Assembly (NCBI GenBank): GCA_024686085.1 | Contig: JAIBDT010000002.1 | Coordinates: 1 to 64,000, forward strand | Length of the DNA stretch: 64,000 bases | Source of the DNA: Loktanella sp. | GTDB lineage: Bacteria; Pseudomonadota; Alphaproteobacteria; Rhodobacterales; Rhodobacteraceae | Direction: 5' to 3' | Shown here: positions 29,173-37,855 of the stretch, piece after piece | How the letters are laid out: every line of letters starts with the position of its first letter | Position numbering within the stretch: position 1 is the stretch's first letter | Program-made: the position numbers and the translations under genes | The notes under the pieces: model-generated | The model's input: only the letters and a program-made list of their open reading frames with translations | What the model was told of the DNA's origin: nothing | Database searches by the model: none

Positions 29173-30131
29173 AAATCGCAGTTGCAGGCGGCGGTGCCTT
29201 CGGCACAGCATTGGCTGTCGCGCTTGTTCTGGACGGAAAGGCGGTCACCCTTTGGGCGCGTGACGCGGCTGCAGTGAAGCAGATGCAAGACGACCGAACA
29301 AACTCCCGCCTTGCGGGGGTCACCTTACCAAAAGGGTTACAGCCAACGAATGATTTGGCGATACTGTTCGAGGCCGAGATTGTCTTGCTTGCGACACCAG
29401 CACAAACGTTGCGTGATTTCCTGCTCACTCACAAAGACGCTCTGGCGGGTAAAACCCTTGTTGCTTGCTGTAAGGGGATCGACCTGCAAACCATGACTGG
29501 ACCGGTCAGCACTATTCGCGATTGCGTGCCCAGCGCGACAGCGGCGATGTTAACGGGTCCCAGTTTTGCGGCTGACATCGCAAAAGGCCTGCCAACAGCA
29601 CTGACTCTCGCCTGTGCCGATGAGGATAAAATCGAAGCACTTCAAACAACGCTTTCAACCCAAACACTGCGACTTTACCGCACAACAGACACCGTTGGGG
29701 CGGAACTTGGTGGTGCATTAAAGAACGTCATGGCCATCGCATGTGGCGTCTGTATGGGTGCGGGACTTGGTGAAAGCGCACGCGCTGCGTTAATCACGCG
29801 CGGGTTTATCGAAATGCAAAGGCTCGCGGCGAAACTGGGCGCAGAGCCGGAAACTTTGAGCGGGCTTTCAGGGTTCGGCGACCTTGTTCTGACCTGCACC
29901 TCCGACCAATCCCGCAACTACCGATACGGTCTCGCCTTGGGGCAAGGCACCGCATTTGACACGCATAGCACTGTCGAAGGGGCCGCAACGGCCCGCGCAG
30001 TACGGCAACTTAGCCAAACACTGGACATTGAAATGCCAATCTGCACAGTCGTCGCAGATCTAACCGAAAACAAAACGACCGTCAGAGAGGCCCTTGGGGC
30101 GCTACTTTCACGGCCACTAAAGGAAGAATAA
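29169..30131 (+). CDS. gpsA: Glycerol-3-phosphate dehydrogenase [NAD(P)+]
   Basis: Reduces dihydroxyacetone phosphate to sn-glycerol 3-phosphate for phospholipid synthesis. Rossmann motif [13 protein letters not shown] at residues 8-20; catalytic lysine in [22 protein letters not shown]-terminal substrate domain includes [21 protein letters not shown]. 320 residues, normal. ATGA overlap with tsaD, and the next gene starts 1 base after its stop, so tsaD-gpsA-yciI-EVE form an operon. Confidence 0.96.
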   Translation: MKIAVAGGGAFGTALAVALVLDGKAVTLWARDAAAVKQMQDDRTNSRLAGVTLPKGLQPTNDLAILFEAEIVLLATPAQTLRDFLLTHKDALAGKTLVACCKGIDLQTMTGPVSTIRDCVPSATAAMLTGPSFAADIAKGLPTALTLACADEDKIEALQTTLSTQTLRLYRTTDTVGAELGGALKNVMAIACGVCMGAGLGESARAALITRGFIEMQRLAAKLGAEPETLSGLSGFGDLVLTCTSDQSRNYRYGLALGQGTAFDTHSTVEGAATARAVRQLSQTLDIEMPICTVVADLTENKTTVREALGALLSRPLKEE

Positions 30132-30132
30132 C

Positions 30133-30405
30133 ATGCGCGTAGCTCTTATCTGTCATGATAAAGCCGATCACCTCGACGTCCGCAAAGCCAACCGCGACGC
30201 GCATCTGGCCTATATCAAAGAGACAGGCGTCGTCGAAATGGCGGGCCCATTTCTAGATGATAACGGGACGATGTGCGGCAGCTTGATTATTCTCGACGTT
30301 GCTGACGTAGCGGCAGCCGAGCATTGGGCGCACAACGATCCCTATGCCAAGGCCGGACTGTTTGAAAGTCACAGCACCCAAGCGTGGAACAAGGTCATCG
30401 GCTGA
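30133..30405 (+). CDS. YciI-family protein
   Basis: Small dimeric alpha-beta barrel-type protein of 90 residues (DUF1428-like YCII fold). MRVALICHDKADHLDVRKANRDAHLAY at the start and AEHWAHNDPYAKAGLFESH near the end carry the usual His/Asp pocket residues. Function of the family is not settled. It lies 1 base after gpsA and shares its last base with the next start codon. Confidence 0.85.
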   Translation: MRVALICHDKADHLDVRKANRDAHLAYIKETGVVEMAGPFLDDNGTMCGSLIILDVADVAAAEHWAHNDPYAKAGLFESHSTQAWNKVIG

Positions 30406-30824
30406 TGGCAAAGTGGCTGTTAAAATCTGAACCCGACGTTTGGGGCTGGGACGCTCAGGTCGCCAAAGGGGACGCAGGCGAAGAATGGAACGGCGTGCGT
30501 AATTACCAAGCCCGCAACAACATGCGGACAATGGCGGTTGGCGATCTGGGGTTCTTTTACCACTCGCGATCGGGCCTAGAGATCGTGGGGATCGTCGAGG
30601 TCTGCGCAACGTCGCATCCAGACAGCACAACCGACGACGAGCGTTGGGATTGCGTTGATATTAAAGCCGTGCGGCCCTTTGTGCAGCCTGTGACCTTGGC
30701 ACAAATCAAAACCGACCCCCGCCTTGAAAATATGGCCCTTGTCAAAAGTTCCCGCTTGTCCGTTCAGCCTGTCACAGAGGCGGAATGGGACATCGTTTGC
30801 GCCTTAGGGAAAACAAAGCCCTAG
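30405..30824 (+). CDS. EVE-domain protein
   Basis: PUA-like EVE domain of 139 residues (MAKWLLKSEPDVWGWD, then WNGVRNYQARNNMRTM and GDLGFFYHS). The YTH-related fold binds modified nucleotides; EVE proteins are thought to bind modified bases in RNA or DNA. In alphaproteobacteria it commonly sits with yciI and gpsA, as here. The start at 30405 overlaps the yciI stop by one base (TGATG). Confidence 0.88.
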   Translation: MAKWLLKSEPDVWGWDAQVAKGDAGEEWNGVRNYQARNNMRTMAVGDLGFFYHSRSGLEIVGIVEVCATSHPDSTTDDERWDCVDIKAVRPFVQPVTLAQIKTDPRLENMALVKSSRLSVQPVTEAEWDIVCALGKTKP

Positions 30825-30886
30825 CGACATTCCGCCGCAGGCGTCATAGTTTCTCCATATAGGCAAGCTTTTACAGGAGGGACGTT

Positions 30887-31279
30887 ATGGGAATTCTATC
30901 AGTTCTCGTCGCAGCAATCGCAGGATTTGCCTTTGGGGCGATTTGGTACATGACATTATCAAAGCCTTGGATCGCCGCAACGGGCATAAAGGTCGACGAA
31001 AAGGGCCAGCCTGAAGGTGGGTCACCTCTGCCCTACGTTCTGTCATTCATCGCGATGATCCTCGTGGCGGGGATGATGCGGCACACATTCGCGCTGTCTG
31101 GGATTGACACATTTGGCAAAGGGTTGATTTCAGGGCTGGGGATCGGACTTTTCTTCATCAGCCCTTGGATCATGATCAACAACGCTTACGGAATGCGGCC
31201 ATTCAAGCTGACATTGATCGACGGCGGATACGCAACATTCGGCTGTGCGATTATCGGCGCGGTTCTGATGCTATTCTAA
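30887..31279 (+). CDS. DUF1761 membrane protein
   Basis: Hydrophobic protein of 130 residues with about four helices: ILSVLVAAIAGFAFGAIWYM, LPYVLSFIAMILVAGMM, GLISGLGIGLFFISPWIMI and a C-terminal TFGCAIIGAVLMLF. GGGAxW-type and NxxYG patterns fit DUF1761. AGGAGGG stands upstream of the ATG. Function unknown. It is separate from the EVE gene (62 bases) and convergent with DUF2853. Confidence 0.8.
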   Translation: MGILSVLVAAIAGFAFGAIWYMTLSKPWIAATGIKVDEKGQPEGGSPLPYVLSFIAMILVAGMMRHTFALSGIDTFGKGLISGLGIGLFFISPWIMINNAYGMRPFKLTLIDGGYATFGCAIIGAVLMLF

Positions 31280-31284
31280 ACGCA

Positions 31285-31315
31285 AAACGCTCGCCCTTAT
31301 CAAAGGCGAACGTTT
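31285..31315. terminator. Bidirectional terminator between DUF1761 and DUF2853 genes
   Basis: Eleven-base arms AAACGCTCGCC (31285-31295) and GGCGAACGTTT (31305-31315) with one mismatch and a nine-base loop. A-rich before and T-rich after on the plus strand, which suits both convergent genes. Confidence 0.7.
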
Positions 31316-31336
31316 CGTAATCAACATAGCAAGGAC

Positions 31337-31678
31337 TTAGCCGTAAACGGATTCTTTGCCGAAGTGCTTTGTCAGCATGTAATAAACAACAGCGCGGTAT
31401 TTGTTGCGCTCGGATTTACCATAAATTTCGATGACTTTGCCGATGGCTTCCATCAACTCAGGACCGTCAGCAAGGCCAAGCTTCTTGATAAGGAAGTTGT
31501 TCTTAACTGTTTCAAGCTCGGACGCTTGGCCACCAGCAACAGTTTGCGCATCTTTGTTATAGATCGCAGGACCGCAACCGATTGTGACTTTCGTCAACAA
31601 ATCCATGTCAGGTGTCATGCCACATTTGTTGGTCAGATCGTCCGCATACTTTGCGATCCATTCGTCTCTCTTACCCAT
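31337..31678 (-). CDS. DUF2853 protein
   Basis: Small soluble protein of 113 residues (WIAKYADDLTNKCG at the start, YRAVVYYMLTKHF at the end) matching the DUF2853 family, common in Roseobacters. Predicted mainly helical. No catalytic residues are known for it and function is unknown. Own transcript likely: 138 bases of spacer upstream and a terminator downstream. Confidence 0.8.
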   Translation of the reverse strand: MGKRDEWIAKYADDLTNKCGMTPDMDLLTKVTIGCGPAIYNKDAQTVAGGQASELETVKNNFLIKKLGLADGPELMEAIGKVIEIYGKSERNKYRAVVYYMLTKHFGKESVYG

Positions 31679-31816
31679 AGGTAGTTCCCCATCTTATGTC
31701 TTTGGCCGTTTGGCCTTGTGATGCGCAGACCGAAGTGACCAGCGCTTGTGCGCAGCCTAGTGCGGTTAATCGCGTCAGGTAAAGAAAAAATAGGGGGGAA
31801 AATTGGCGTAATCAGA

Positions 31817-32554
31817 TCAACGACAACCGCCCCACCCCACAGATTGCAAATGAAAATGGTCTGCGTGCAGGGCATTATAGTCAGGGGATAAGGTCAATCT
31901 GAACCAATCACATGCGCCGTCCTTTGCATTACGGAGATAAGTTGACTTAGCGTCGGAGCCATCCCAATCGTCGATCAACCGTATCCTTTCGCCATTTTCA
32001 AAGCGGAACCCCGAGATATCAATCGCGCTGGCCGTCGCGTGGGTGCTCATGCGACCCGTGCCACCACCTGTCGTTCTCATCTGGCGACAATTGTAGCTGC
32101 CGATATGGTCGATCTCTGACAATCGTGTACCCATCTCAATCGCGGCGGGCTTCAAACTATGCTCGGCCCACATCGCCATGCTCAGGGCGATTGCACAGCG
32201 GGTTTCAACAGGGCGAACGCGGACGGAACCGGCAGAGGAAAGATCAACGCGCGGTCTGATATAACACTGCTCCGATTTTTCTAAATCAGGCAAAATCTCA
32301 AAATCAGCGGCATCCGCTAGCGCAGCAAGGCACAGCTCTGGGTCTGCAATCGTGCGTCGAAAACGCCATTGGGTAATCGGTGTAATCGGGTCGGACACAC
32401 GCAGCGGCGCAAGCGGGTTCCATCCAACGGGAATGGCACGATCGGGGTTAATGCCACCCCAAACAATCGCCCAGAAAATCCCCGCAAACACCAAACGCAA
32501 AAGCACGCCAGCAATGCTGACGCGCTTCTTTTTCGGTGTCTTATCGTCCGCCAC
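31817..32554 (-). CDS. Extensin-like/M15-type zinc peptidase-like protein
   Basis: About 245 residues. A basic N-terminus (DKTPKKKR) and one transmembrane helix (LLRLVFAGIFWAIVWGGI) anchor it, leaving an outside domain of the extensin-like family. HATASAIDISGF and HADHFHLQ are the H-x(6)-D ... HxH zinc-ligand pattern of D-Ala-D-Ala carboxypeptidases (M15 fold), so a peptidoglycan role is plausible. Five or more cysteines (ELCLAAL, EQCY, TRCA, NCRQ, GACDW, GGCR) may form disulphides in the periplasm. It lies 3 bases after the ahcY stop codon, so it may be co-transcribed with ahcY. Confidence 0.8.
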   Translation of the reverse strand: MADDKTPKKKRVSIAGVLLRLVFAGIFWAIVWGGINPDRAIPVGWNPLAPLRVSDPITPITQWRFRRTIADPELCLAALADAADFEILPDLEKSEQCYIRPRVDLSSAGSVRVRPVETRCAIALSMAMWAEHSLKPAAIEMGTRLSEIDHIGSYNCRQMRTTGGGTGRMSTHATASAIDISGFRFENGERIRLIDDWDGSDAKSTYLRNAKDGACDWFRLTLSPDYNALHADHFHLQSVGWGGCR

Positions 32555-32557
32555 GAT

Positions 32558-33946
32558 TTAGTAGCGGTAGTGCTCTGGCTTGAACGGACCATCGACGGTC
32601 ACGCCGATATAATCCGCCTGCTCTTTATTCAGCGTCGACAGCTTTACGCCGATACGGGCAAGGTGCAAACGGGCTACTTTCTCGTCCAGATGCTTTGGCA
32701 GAATGTAAACGCCAGGCTGGTATTCGTCGCCTTTTGTCCACAACTCGATTTGCGCCAAGACTTGGTTGGTAAATGACGCTGACATCACAAAGCTTGGATG
32801 CCCAGTCGCGTTGCCAAGGTTCAGCAAACGACCCTCGGACAGCAAGATAAGCCGCGCACCGCTTGGCATCTCGATCATGTCAACTTGATCTTTGATGTTG
32901 GTCCACTTGTGGTTCCGCAGGTTGGCGACCTGAATTTCATTGTCGAAGTGACCGATGTTACCAACGATCGCCATGTCCTTCATTTCGCGCATATGCTCGA
33001 TACGAATGACGTCTTTGTTGCCTGTTGTGGTGATGAAAATGTCAGCCGTCGCAACAGCATCTTCCAGCGTTACAACCTCAAATCCGTCCATCGCAGCCTG
33101 CAACGCACAGATCGGATCAACCTCCGTCACCTTCACGCGCGCACCCGCACCAGACAAGGACGCAGCCGAACCCTTACCAACATCGCCGTAGCCACAAACA
33201 ACGGCCACTTTACCAGCCATCATCGTATCCGTCGCGCGGCGGATACCGTCAACAAGGCTCTCTTTACAGCCGTATTTATTGTCGAACTTAGACTTGGTAA
33301 CCGAGTCATTCACGTTAATAGCAGGGAACGGCAGCTGGCCTTGCTTATGCAGATCGTAAAGGCGGTGCACACCCGTTGTTGTTTCCTCAGACACACCCAA
33401 AATCGCGGCTTTCGTCTTGGCAAACCAACCTGGTGTCTCGGCAATACGCTTTTTAATCTGAACCTTGATCGCTTCTTCTTCCTCAGACTGAGGAACCGAA
33501 AGCACATCTTCGCCAGCTTCCATGCGTGCGCCCAAAAGCACATACAATGTCGCGTCACCACCATCGTCCAAAATCAAGTTAGCACCCTCTGGGAACATGA
33601 AGGATTTGTCCAAATAATCCCAATGCTCTGTCAGGCTTTGGCCCTTAATCGCAAATACAGGCACGCCTGATTCCGCAATCGCGGCCGCCGCATGGTCTTG
33701 GGTCGAGAAAATGTTGCAAGACGCCCAGCGCACATCGGCACCTAATGCTGTCAGCGTTTCGATCAAAACCGCCGTCTGGATCGTCATGTGCAGCGACCCT
33801 ACAATCCGCGCACCCTTCAAAGGCTTGCTCGCCCCAAATTCCTCGCGCAGTGCCATCAGGCCCGGCATTTCTGTTTCAGCAATATCGAGTTCCTTGCGGC
33901 CATAGCCTGCGAGTGCGATATCTTTTACAATGTAGTCGGTTGCCAT
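32558..33946 (-). CDS. ahcY: S-adenosylhomocysteine hydrolase
   Basis: Splits S-adenosylhomocysteine to adenosine and homocysteine, clearing the product of all SAM methylations. 462 residues. Rossmann motif [29 protein letters not shown] and the C-terminal KPEHYRY, which reaches into the neighbouring NAD site, are all present. AGGA lies 8 bases before the ATG at 33946; earlier in-frame codons to 33967 are possible. An insertion typical of the longer bacterial form is present around residues 140-190. The upstream gap to the divergent HD-domain gene is only 78 bases; I saw no SAH riboswitch in it. Confidence 0.97.
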   Translation of the reverse strand: MATDYIVKDIALAGYGRKELDIAETEMPGLMALREEFGASKPLKGARIVGSLHMTIQTAVLIETLTALGADVRWASCNIFSTQDHAAAAIAESGVPVFAIKGQSLTEHWDYLDKSFMFPEGANLILDDGGDATLYVLLGARMEAGEDVLSVPQSEEEEAIKVQIKKRIAETPGWFAKTKAAILGVSEETTTGVHRLYDLHKQGQLPFPAINVNDSVTKSKFDNKYGCKESLVDGIRRATDTMMAGKVAVVCGYGDVGKGSAASLSGAGARVKVTEVDPICALQAAMDGFEVVTLEDAVATADIFITTTGNKDVIRIEHMREMKDMAIVGNIGHFDNEIQVANLRNHKWTNIKDQVDMIEMPSGARLILLSEGRLLNLGNATGHPSFVMSASFTNQVLAQIELWTKGDEYQPGVYILPKHLDEKVARLHLARIGVKLSTLNKEQADYIGVTVDGPFKPEHYRY

Positions 33947-34024
33947 CTGGGCCATCCTGTCTGTCATCTATTTGATGGACCATCTAGCACTGGCACGGCA
34001 CTGCGACAAGGCAATGGGATAAAC

Positions 34025-34615
34025 ATGAAACAACCACGCGCATGGCAACGGATGCTCTCGGGACGTAGACTTGACCTGCTGGACCCCACCCCAATGGATA
34101 TCGAGGTCGAAGATATCGCCCATGGGCTTGCCTTTGTCGCGCGCTGGAACGGGCAGACAATTGGTGATTACGCCTATTCCGTCGCCGAGCACTCGCTGTT
34201 GGTGACTGACATCTTCTCCGCTCAAAACCCAAACGCGCCTATCAAATGGCAACTCGCGGCCTTGCTGCACGACGCGCCCGAATATGTGATCGGCGATATG
34301 ATCTCACCCGTAAAAGCAGCCGTCGGGCCAAGTTACGGCGAACTTGACGACAGGCTAACCGCCGCGATCCACATCCGCTTTGGACTGCCCGCGCAAATTC
34401 CAGTGGCGGTCAAAAAGCAGATCAAAGCCGCCGATAAAATTTCCGCCTGGCTAGAGGCCGTGCAAATTGCAGGTTTCTCTGCCGTCGAGGCAGACAAGTT
34501 CTTTGGAAAAATCGATCCTAACTTGGCGAAATCTCTTCATATCCGACTACGACCACCCGTGGACGTCCGCAATGACTTCACCTTAAAACACCACGAATTG
34601 ATGGCAAAGCTATGA
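34025..34615 (+). CDS. HD-domain hydrolase (YfbR-like)
   Basis: Protein of 196 residues with metal-binding HD motifs: YSVAEHSLLV (first His) and LAALLHDAPEYVIGDMISPVK (HD pair), then AADKISAWLEA (last Asp). This matches the YfbR/5'-nucleotidase-like group that removes phosphate from deoxynucleoside monophosphates; the exact substrate is unknown. The start at 34025 is in the 78-base ahcY divergent gap; a frame open to 33788 is only antisense to ahcY. Overlaps the GNAT gene by 4 bases. Confidence 0.85.
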   Translation: MKQPRAWQRMLSGRRLDLLDPTPMDIEVEDIAHGLAFVARWNGQTIGDYAYSVAEHSLLVTDIFSAQNPNAPIKWQLAALLHDAPEYVIGDMISPVKAAVGPSYGELDDRLTAAIHIRFGLPAQIPVAVKKQIKAADKISAWLEAVQIAGFSAVEADKFFGKIDPNLAKSLHIRLRPPVDVRNDFTLKHHELMAKL

Positions 34616-35100
34616 TCACAATCAACACACGTGTCCGTCCCGCAGTCGGTCCAGACGCCACGCAAATGGTAAGACTGCTCAATCAGGTGATCGCGGATGG
34701 CGGAACCACCGCCCACGAAACCCCATACACGGTCGAACGGATGCGCGCAGATTACATCGCGCCGCCAAATCTGATCTCATGTCATGTCGCGATTACAAAC
34801 GGCAGGCTGTCGGGCTTTCAGTTGTTGAAGAACGACGACCGCGACGGTTGGGCCATCATCGCCACTTTTGTAGCACTTGATCGGGCCAAGATGGGGATCG
34901 GGCAAAAGCTGTTCTCGGCCACACGCTTTGCCGCCAAAGCTGCCGGTGTGCAAACCATCGACGCCACAATCCGCGCCGATAACATCGGTGGGCTCAAATA
35001 TTATGGCGGCCTTGGCTTCGCCGATTACGATGTGTTCAAAGATATCCCGCTAAAAGACGGCACACCCGTTGACCGTATCCGCAAGCGGTTCGATCTATAA
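34612..35100 (+). CDS. GNAT-family N-acetyltransferase
   Basis: 162 residues of the GNAT fold. The acetyl-CoA loop appears as FVALDRAKMGIGQKLFSAT and the C-terminal strand as NIGGLKYYGGLGFADYDVF. The substrate cannot be told. ATGA overlap with the HD gene, and convergent with regA with 2 bases between stops. Confidence 0.85.
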   Translation: MITINTRVRPAVGPDATQMVRLLNQVIADGGTTAHETPYTVERMRADYIAPPNLISCHVAITNGRLSGFQLLKNDDRDGWAIIATFVALDRAKMGIGQKLFSATRFAAKAAGVQTIDATIRADNIGGLKYYGGLGFADYDVFKDIPLKDGTPVDRIRKRFDL

Positions 35101-35102
35101 AT

Positions 35103-35654
35103 CTACTTCGGGCTGCGCTTTGCCAGAATACGCTGCAATGTACGGCGATGCATATTTAGGCGACGTGCGGTCTCTGAGACATTGCGATCACACAACTCGT
35201 AAACCCGTTGAATATGTTCCCAACGAACGCGGTCTGCGCTCATCGGGTTTTCGGGGGGTGGCGGCAATTCATCCGTCCGCGCAAGCAGTGCATTCATAAT
35301 ATCATTTGCATCCGCGGGCTTTGCCAAATAGTCGGTTGCGCCGATTTTGACCGCCGCGACAGCCGTCGCAATCGCACCATACCCAGTCAGAACCACGATC
35401 CGCGCATCAGGGCGGCGCTCGCGTAGCACCTCTACCACGTCCAGCCCGTTGCCATCAGTTAGGCGCAAGTCGACGACCGCATATGCTGGTGGTCTGGCCG
35501 TTGCAATGGCGCGTCCTGCGGCCACTGAACCCGCGGTTTCAACAGAAAATCCACGCTTTTCCATGGCCTTTGCCAAACGCTTTAAAAATGCCTCGTCGTC
35601 ATCGACCAACAACAATGTCTTATCATCGCCAAGCTCTATCGGGTCTAATTCCAT
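35103..35654 (-). CDS. regA: Redox response regulator RegA/PrrA
   Basis: Cytosolic DNA-binding response regulator of 183 residues, the partner of RegB. Receiver domain: acidic pair DDD at 18-20, phospho-acceptor Asp62 (VVDLRLTDGNG), Thr in VLTGYGAI and Lys in YLAKPADAND. A short proline linker (DELPPPPENP) joins a Fis-type helix-turn-helix (ELCDRNVSETARRLNMHRRTLQRILAKR), nearly the invariant RegA DNA-binding sequence. In relatives it controls photosynthesis, respiration, carbon and nitrogen fixation by redox state. It lies 62 bases after senC on the same strand. Confidence 0.96.
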   Translation of the reverse strand: MELDPIELGDDKTLLLVDDDEAFLKRLAKAMEKRGFSVETAGSVAAGRAIATARPPAYAVVDLRLTDGNGLDVVEVLRERRPDARIVVLTGYGAIATAVAAVKIGATDYLAKPADANDIMNALLARTDELPPPPENPMSADRVRWEHIQRVYELCDRNVSETARRLNMHRRTLQRILAKRSPK

Positions 35655-35716
35655 TAATCTAAGCCCTTCCGCTTACATGCGCCTTAGGTAGCTTTTAGCG
35701 CACCTGCGTCAACATG

Positions 35717-36325
35717 TCAGGTCGCCGCAGCAAAACAGGCCACAATATCCGCAACTTTTTCTGGACTATCGACCTGACGGAAGAATTCAACAAAGCCCGC
35801 GTCGGGCATCGTCAGGTAACTAAATGTCGAATGCTGCATCAAGTAATACTCGGGATCATCGTCCTGTTTTGCATAAACAGTGCGATATGCCTTTGATGCC
35901 GCCGCAATCTGTTCATCGCTGCCGGTGAGGCCAATCATATTGGGGTGAAAGTTGTCGGTGTAGTCCGCGACAACCTCGGGCGTGTCACGCGCGGGATCGA
36001 TTGTGATGAACACAGGCGTCACATTGATTCCGCGTTCAGCCAAAATATCGACCGCGGCAGCATTGCGGGCCACATCTAACGGGCAGACATCAGGACAAAA
36101 CGTATAGCCGAAATAAATCAAAGTTGGCTGTGTGATGATATCTTTATCCGTGACTGTTTGGCCAGTCTCATCGATCAGTTCGAACGGGCCACCGATTGAC
36201 CCGCCAGCAACCGCGGTCGCACCACAGTCCGTCAGACTAGGTGCGCGCATTTGTGTGATCGCAAAGGTGCCGCCTACCAGAGCAACCGCCGCTAAAGACG
36301 CTGATATTGCTATTACCTTGGACAT
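35717..36325 (-). CDS. senC: SCO1/SenC copper chaperone (PrrC)
   Basis: Membrane-anchored thioredoxin-fold copper chaperone for cytochrome c oxidase assembly, also linked to RegB signalling. N-terminal helix (VIAISASLAAVALVGGTFAI); copper ligands Cys77 and Cys81 in YTFCPDVCPLD, with a His in LMQHSTFSY. 202 residues. Located between regA and divergent regB (85 bases between starts), the classic reg/prr locus. Confidence 0.94.
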   Translation of the reverse strand: MSKVIAISASLAAVALVGGTFAITQMRAPSLTDCGATAVAGGSIGGPFELIDETGQTVTDKDIITQPTLIYFGYTFCPDVCPLDVARNAAAVDILAERGINVTPVFITIDPARDTPEVVADYTDNFHPNMIGLTGSDEQIAAASKAYRTVYAKQDDDPEYYLMQHSTFSYLTMPDAGFVEFFRQVDSPEKVADIVACFAAAT

Positions 36326-36410
36326 TCCGAACCCTTTTCATTTGGCATCGCATTGATGATCGAACACGCTACACTTAACAATAGCGCAGTGCGGCGCAAA
36401 AGGTATCCCC

Positions 36411-37784
36411 ATGTCCTCTACCGAATTCGAGATGTTTCAAGAACGGCAACGCAGTGACTGGGTGCGCCTACGGACCCTTGCAAAACTACGCTGGTTTGCG
36501 GTGGCAGGGCAAACGCTTGCGCTGATCGTCTCGGTTCAAATGTTTGATCTGCAATTACAAACCGGGTTGGCCGCCATGACAATCGGGGCATCGGTGCTGG
36601 TCAATTTGGTCGTCCGTTTCATATACCCAGACAACAAACGGTTAATTGAACGCGAAGCGTTTTTGATGCTTGTCTTCGATATGGCCCAGCTTAGCCTGCT
36701 ACTTTACCTGACAGGCGGTTTGAACAATCCATTCGCTTTACTGCTGCTTGCGCCCGTCACGATTGCAGCAACGATCCTAAACCTTCAGCGCACAATTTTG
36801 CTAGGTGCGGTTGCGATTATCCTGACGACCTTGCTTAGCCAATTTAGCCTGCCTATCGAAAATTCCAGCGGCGCGACGCTAGAGCTACCGATGCTTTTCC
36901 AATTCGGGTTTTGGCTTGCAATCGTGACGGGCGTGGTCTTTTTGTCCGTCTATGCGCGCCAAGTTATTACCGAAATGCACAATATGGGCGAGGCGCTTTT
37001 GGCCACGCAACTGGCATTGTCGCGCGAACAGAAACTCACCGACCTGGGTGGCGTAGTCGCAGCGACCGCACATGAACTGGGCACGCCTCTTGCCACAATT
37101 ATGCTCGTCAGCGGCGAACTACGCCACGAACTTGCAGCCAATCCCGAGGTTTTAGACGACATCGACTTGATCCACGATCAGGCGACCAGATGTCGTGAAA
37201 TTCTGCAATCGATGGGGCAAGCAGGAAAGGACGACCTTCACCTTCGACACGCCCCGATCGAGGCGCTGGTCAAAGAAGCCGCAGAACCACACCTTAGTCG
37301 GGGAAAGTCCGTCGTATTTCATATCGGCGCCGAGGAAATCGGCGGGGAAAAGCAGCCCATCGTGCCGCGGCGGCCCGAAATCGTCCACGGACTACGGAAC
37401 CTCATTCAAAACGCTGTCGACTTTGCGCATAGCGGTGTTGAAATTACCATTAGCTGGTCGGAAACTGAACTGCGCGTTAGAATCTCAGATGATGGCGACG
37501 GTTTTCCCGCATCCGTTATTGGCCGCATTGGCGACCCGTTTGTGCGCCGCAGATCAGAGAGTGCAGACGGAGAAAAACGCCCCGGGTATGCAGGTATGGG
37601 GTTAGGGCTGTTTATTGCCAAAACCTTGTTGGAACGATCGGGCGCACGGCTTTTGTTTCGAAACGGATCAAAGACCACGCGCAGCATGGGCGGTGCGACC
37701 ATCGACGTGATCTGGCCTCAGGATGATGTCCAAACACCTGCGGCGCAGGCCTTGGGTGACAATCAACAATTCAAGATTCATTAA
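36411..37784 (+). CDS. regB: Redox sensor histidine kinase RegB/PrrB
   Basis: Inner-membrane kinase of 457 residues that phosphorylates RegA. Six helices lie within residues 25-185. The quinone-binding heptapeptide GGLNNPF is at 102-108; phospho-acceptor His221 is in ATAHELGTPLATI; redox-active Cys261 (DQATRCREIL) corresponds to Cys265 of R. capsulatus RegB. ATP-binding motifs follow: NLIQNAVDFA (N box), DDGDGFP (G1) and GYAGMGLGLFIAKTLL (G2). All three redox-control elements are intact, so it should sense quinone and thiol state. Confidence 0.96.
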   Translation: MSSTEFEMFQERQRSDWVRLRTLAKLRWFAVAGQTLALIVSVQMFDLQLQTGLAAMTIGASVLVNLVVRFIYPDNKRLIEREAFLMLVFDMAQLSLLLYLTGGLNNPFALLLLAPVTIAATILNLQRTILLGAVAIILTTLLSQFSLPIENSSGATLELPMLFQFGFWLAIVTGVVFLSVYARQVITEMHNMGEALLATQLALSREQKLTDLGGVVAATAHELGTPLATIMLVSGELRHELAANPEVLDDIDLIHDQATRCREILQSMGQAGKDDLHLRHAPIEALVKEAAEPHLSRGKSVVFHIGAEEIGGEKQPIVPRRPEIVHGLRNLIQNAVDFAHSGVEITISWSETELRVRISDDGDGFPASVIGRIGDPFVRRRSESADGEKRPGYAGMGLGLFIAKTLLERSGARLLFRNGSKTTRSMGGATIDVIWPQDDVQTPAAQALGDNQQFKIH

Positions 37785-37855
37785 TTCAGACTTAACCATA
37801 CATTAACCTTCCTAAAGCAATCTCTGACGTGGGGCAAAATTGGGACGGATTAATT

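Noticed and set aside
33947-34024. SAH or SAM/SAH riboswitch upstream of ahcY
   Set aside because: The gap is only 78 bases, and I did not find the expected conserved core on the minus strand.
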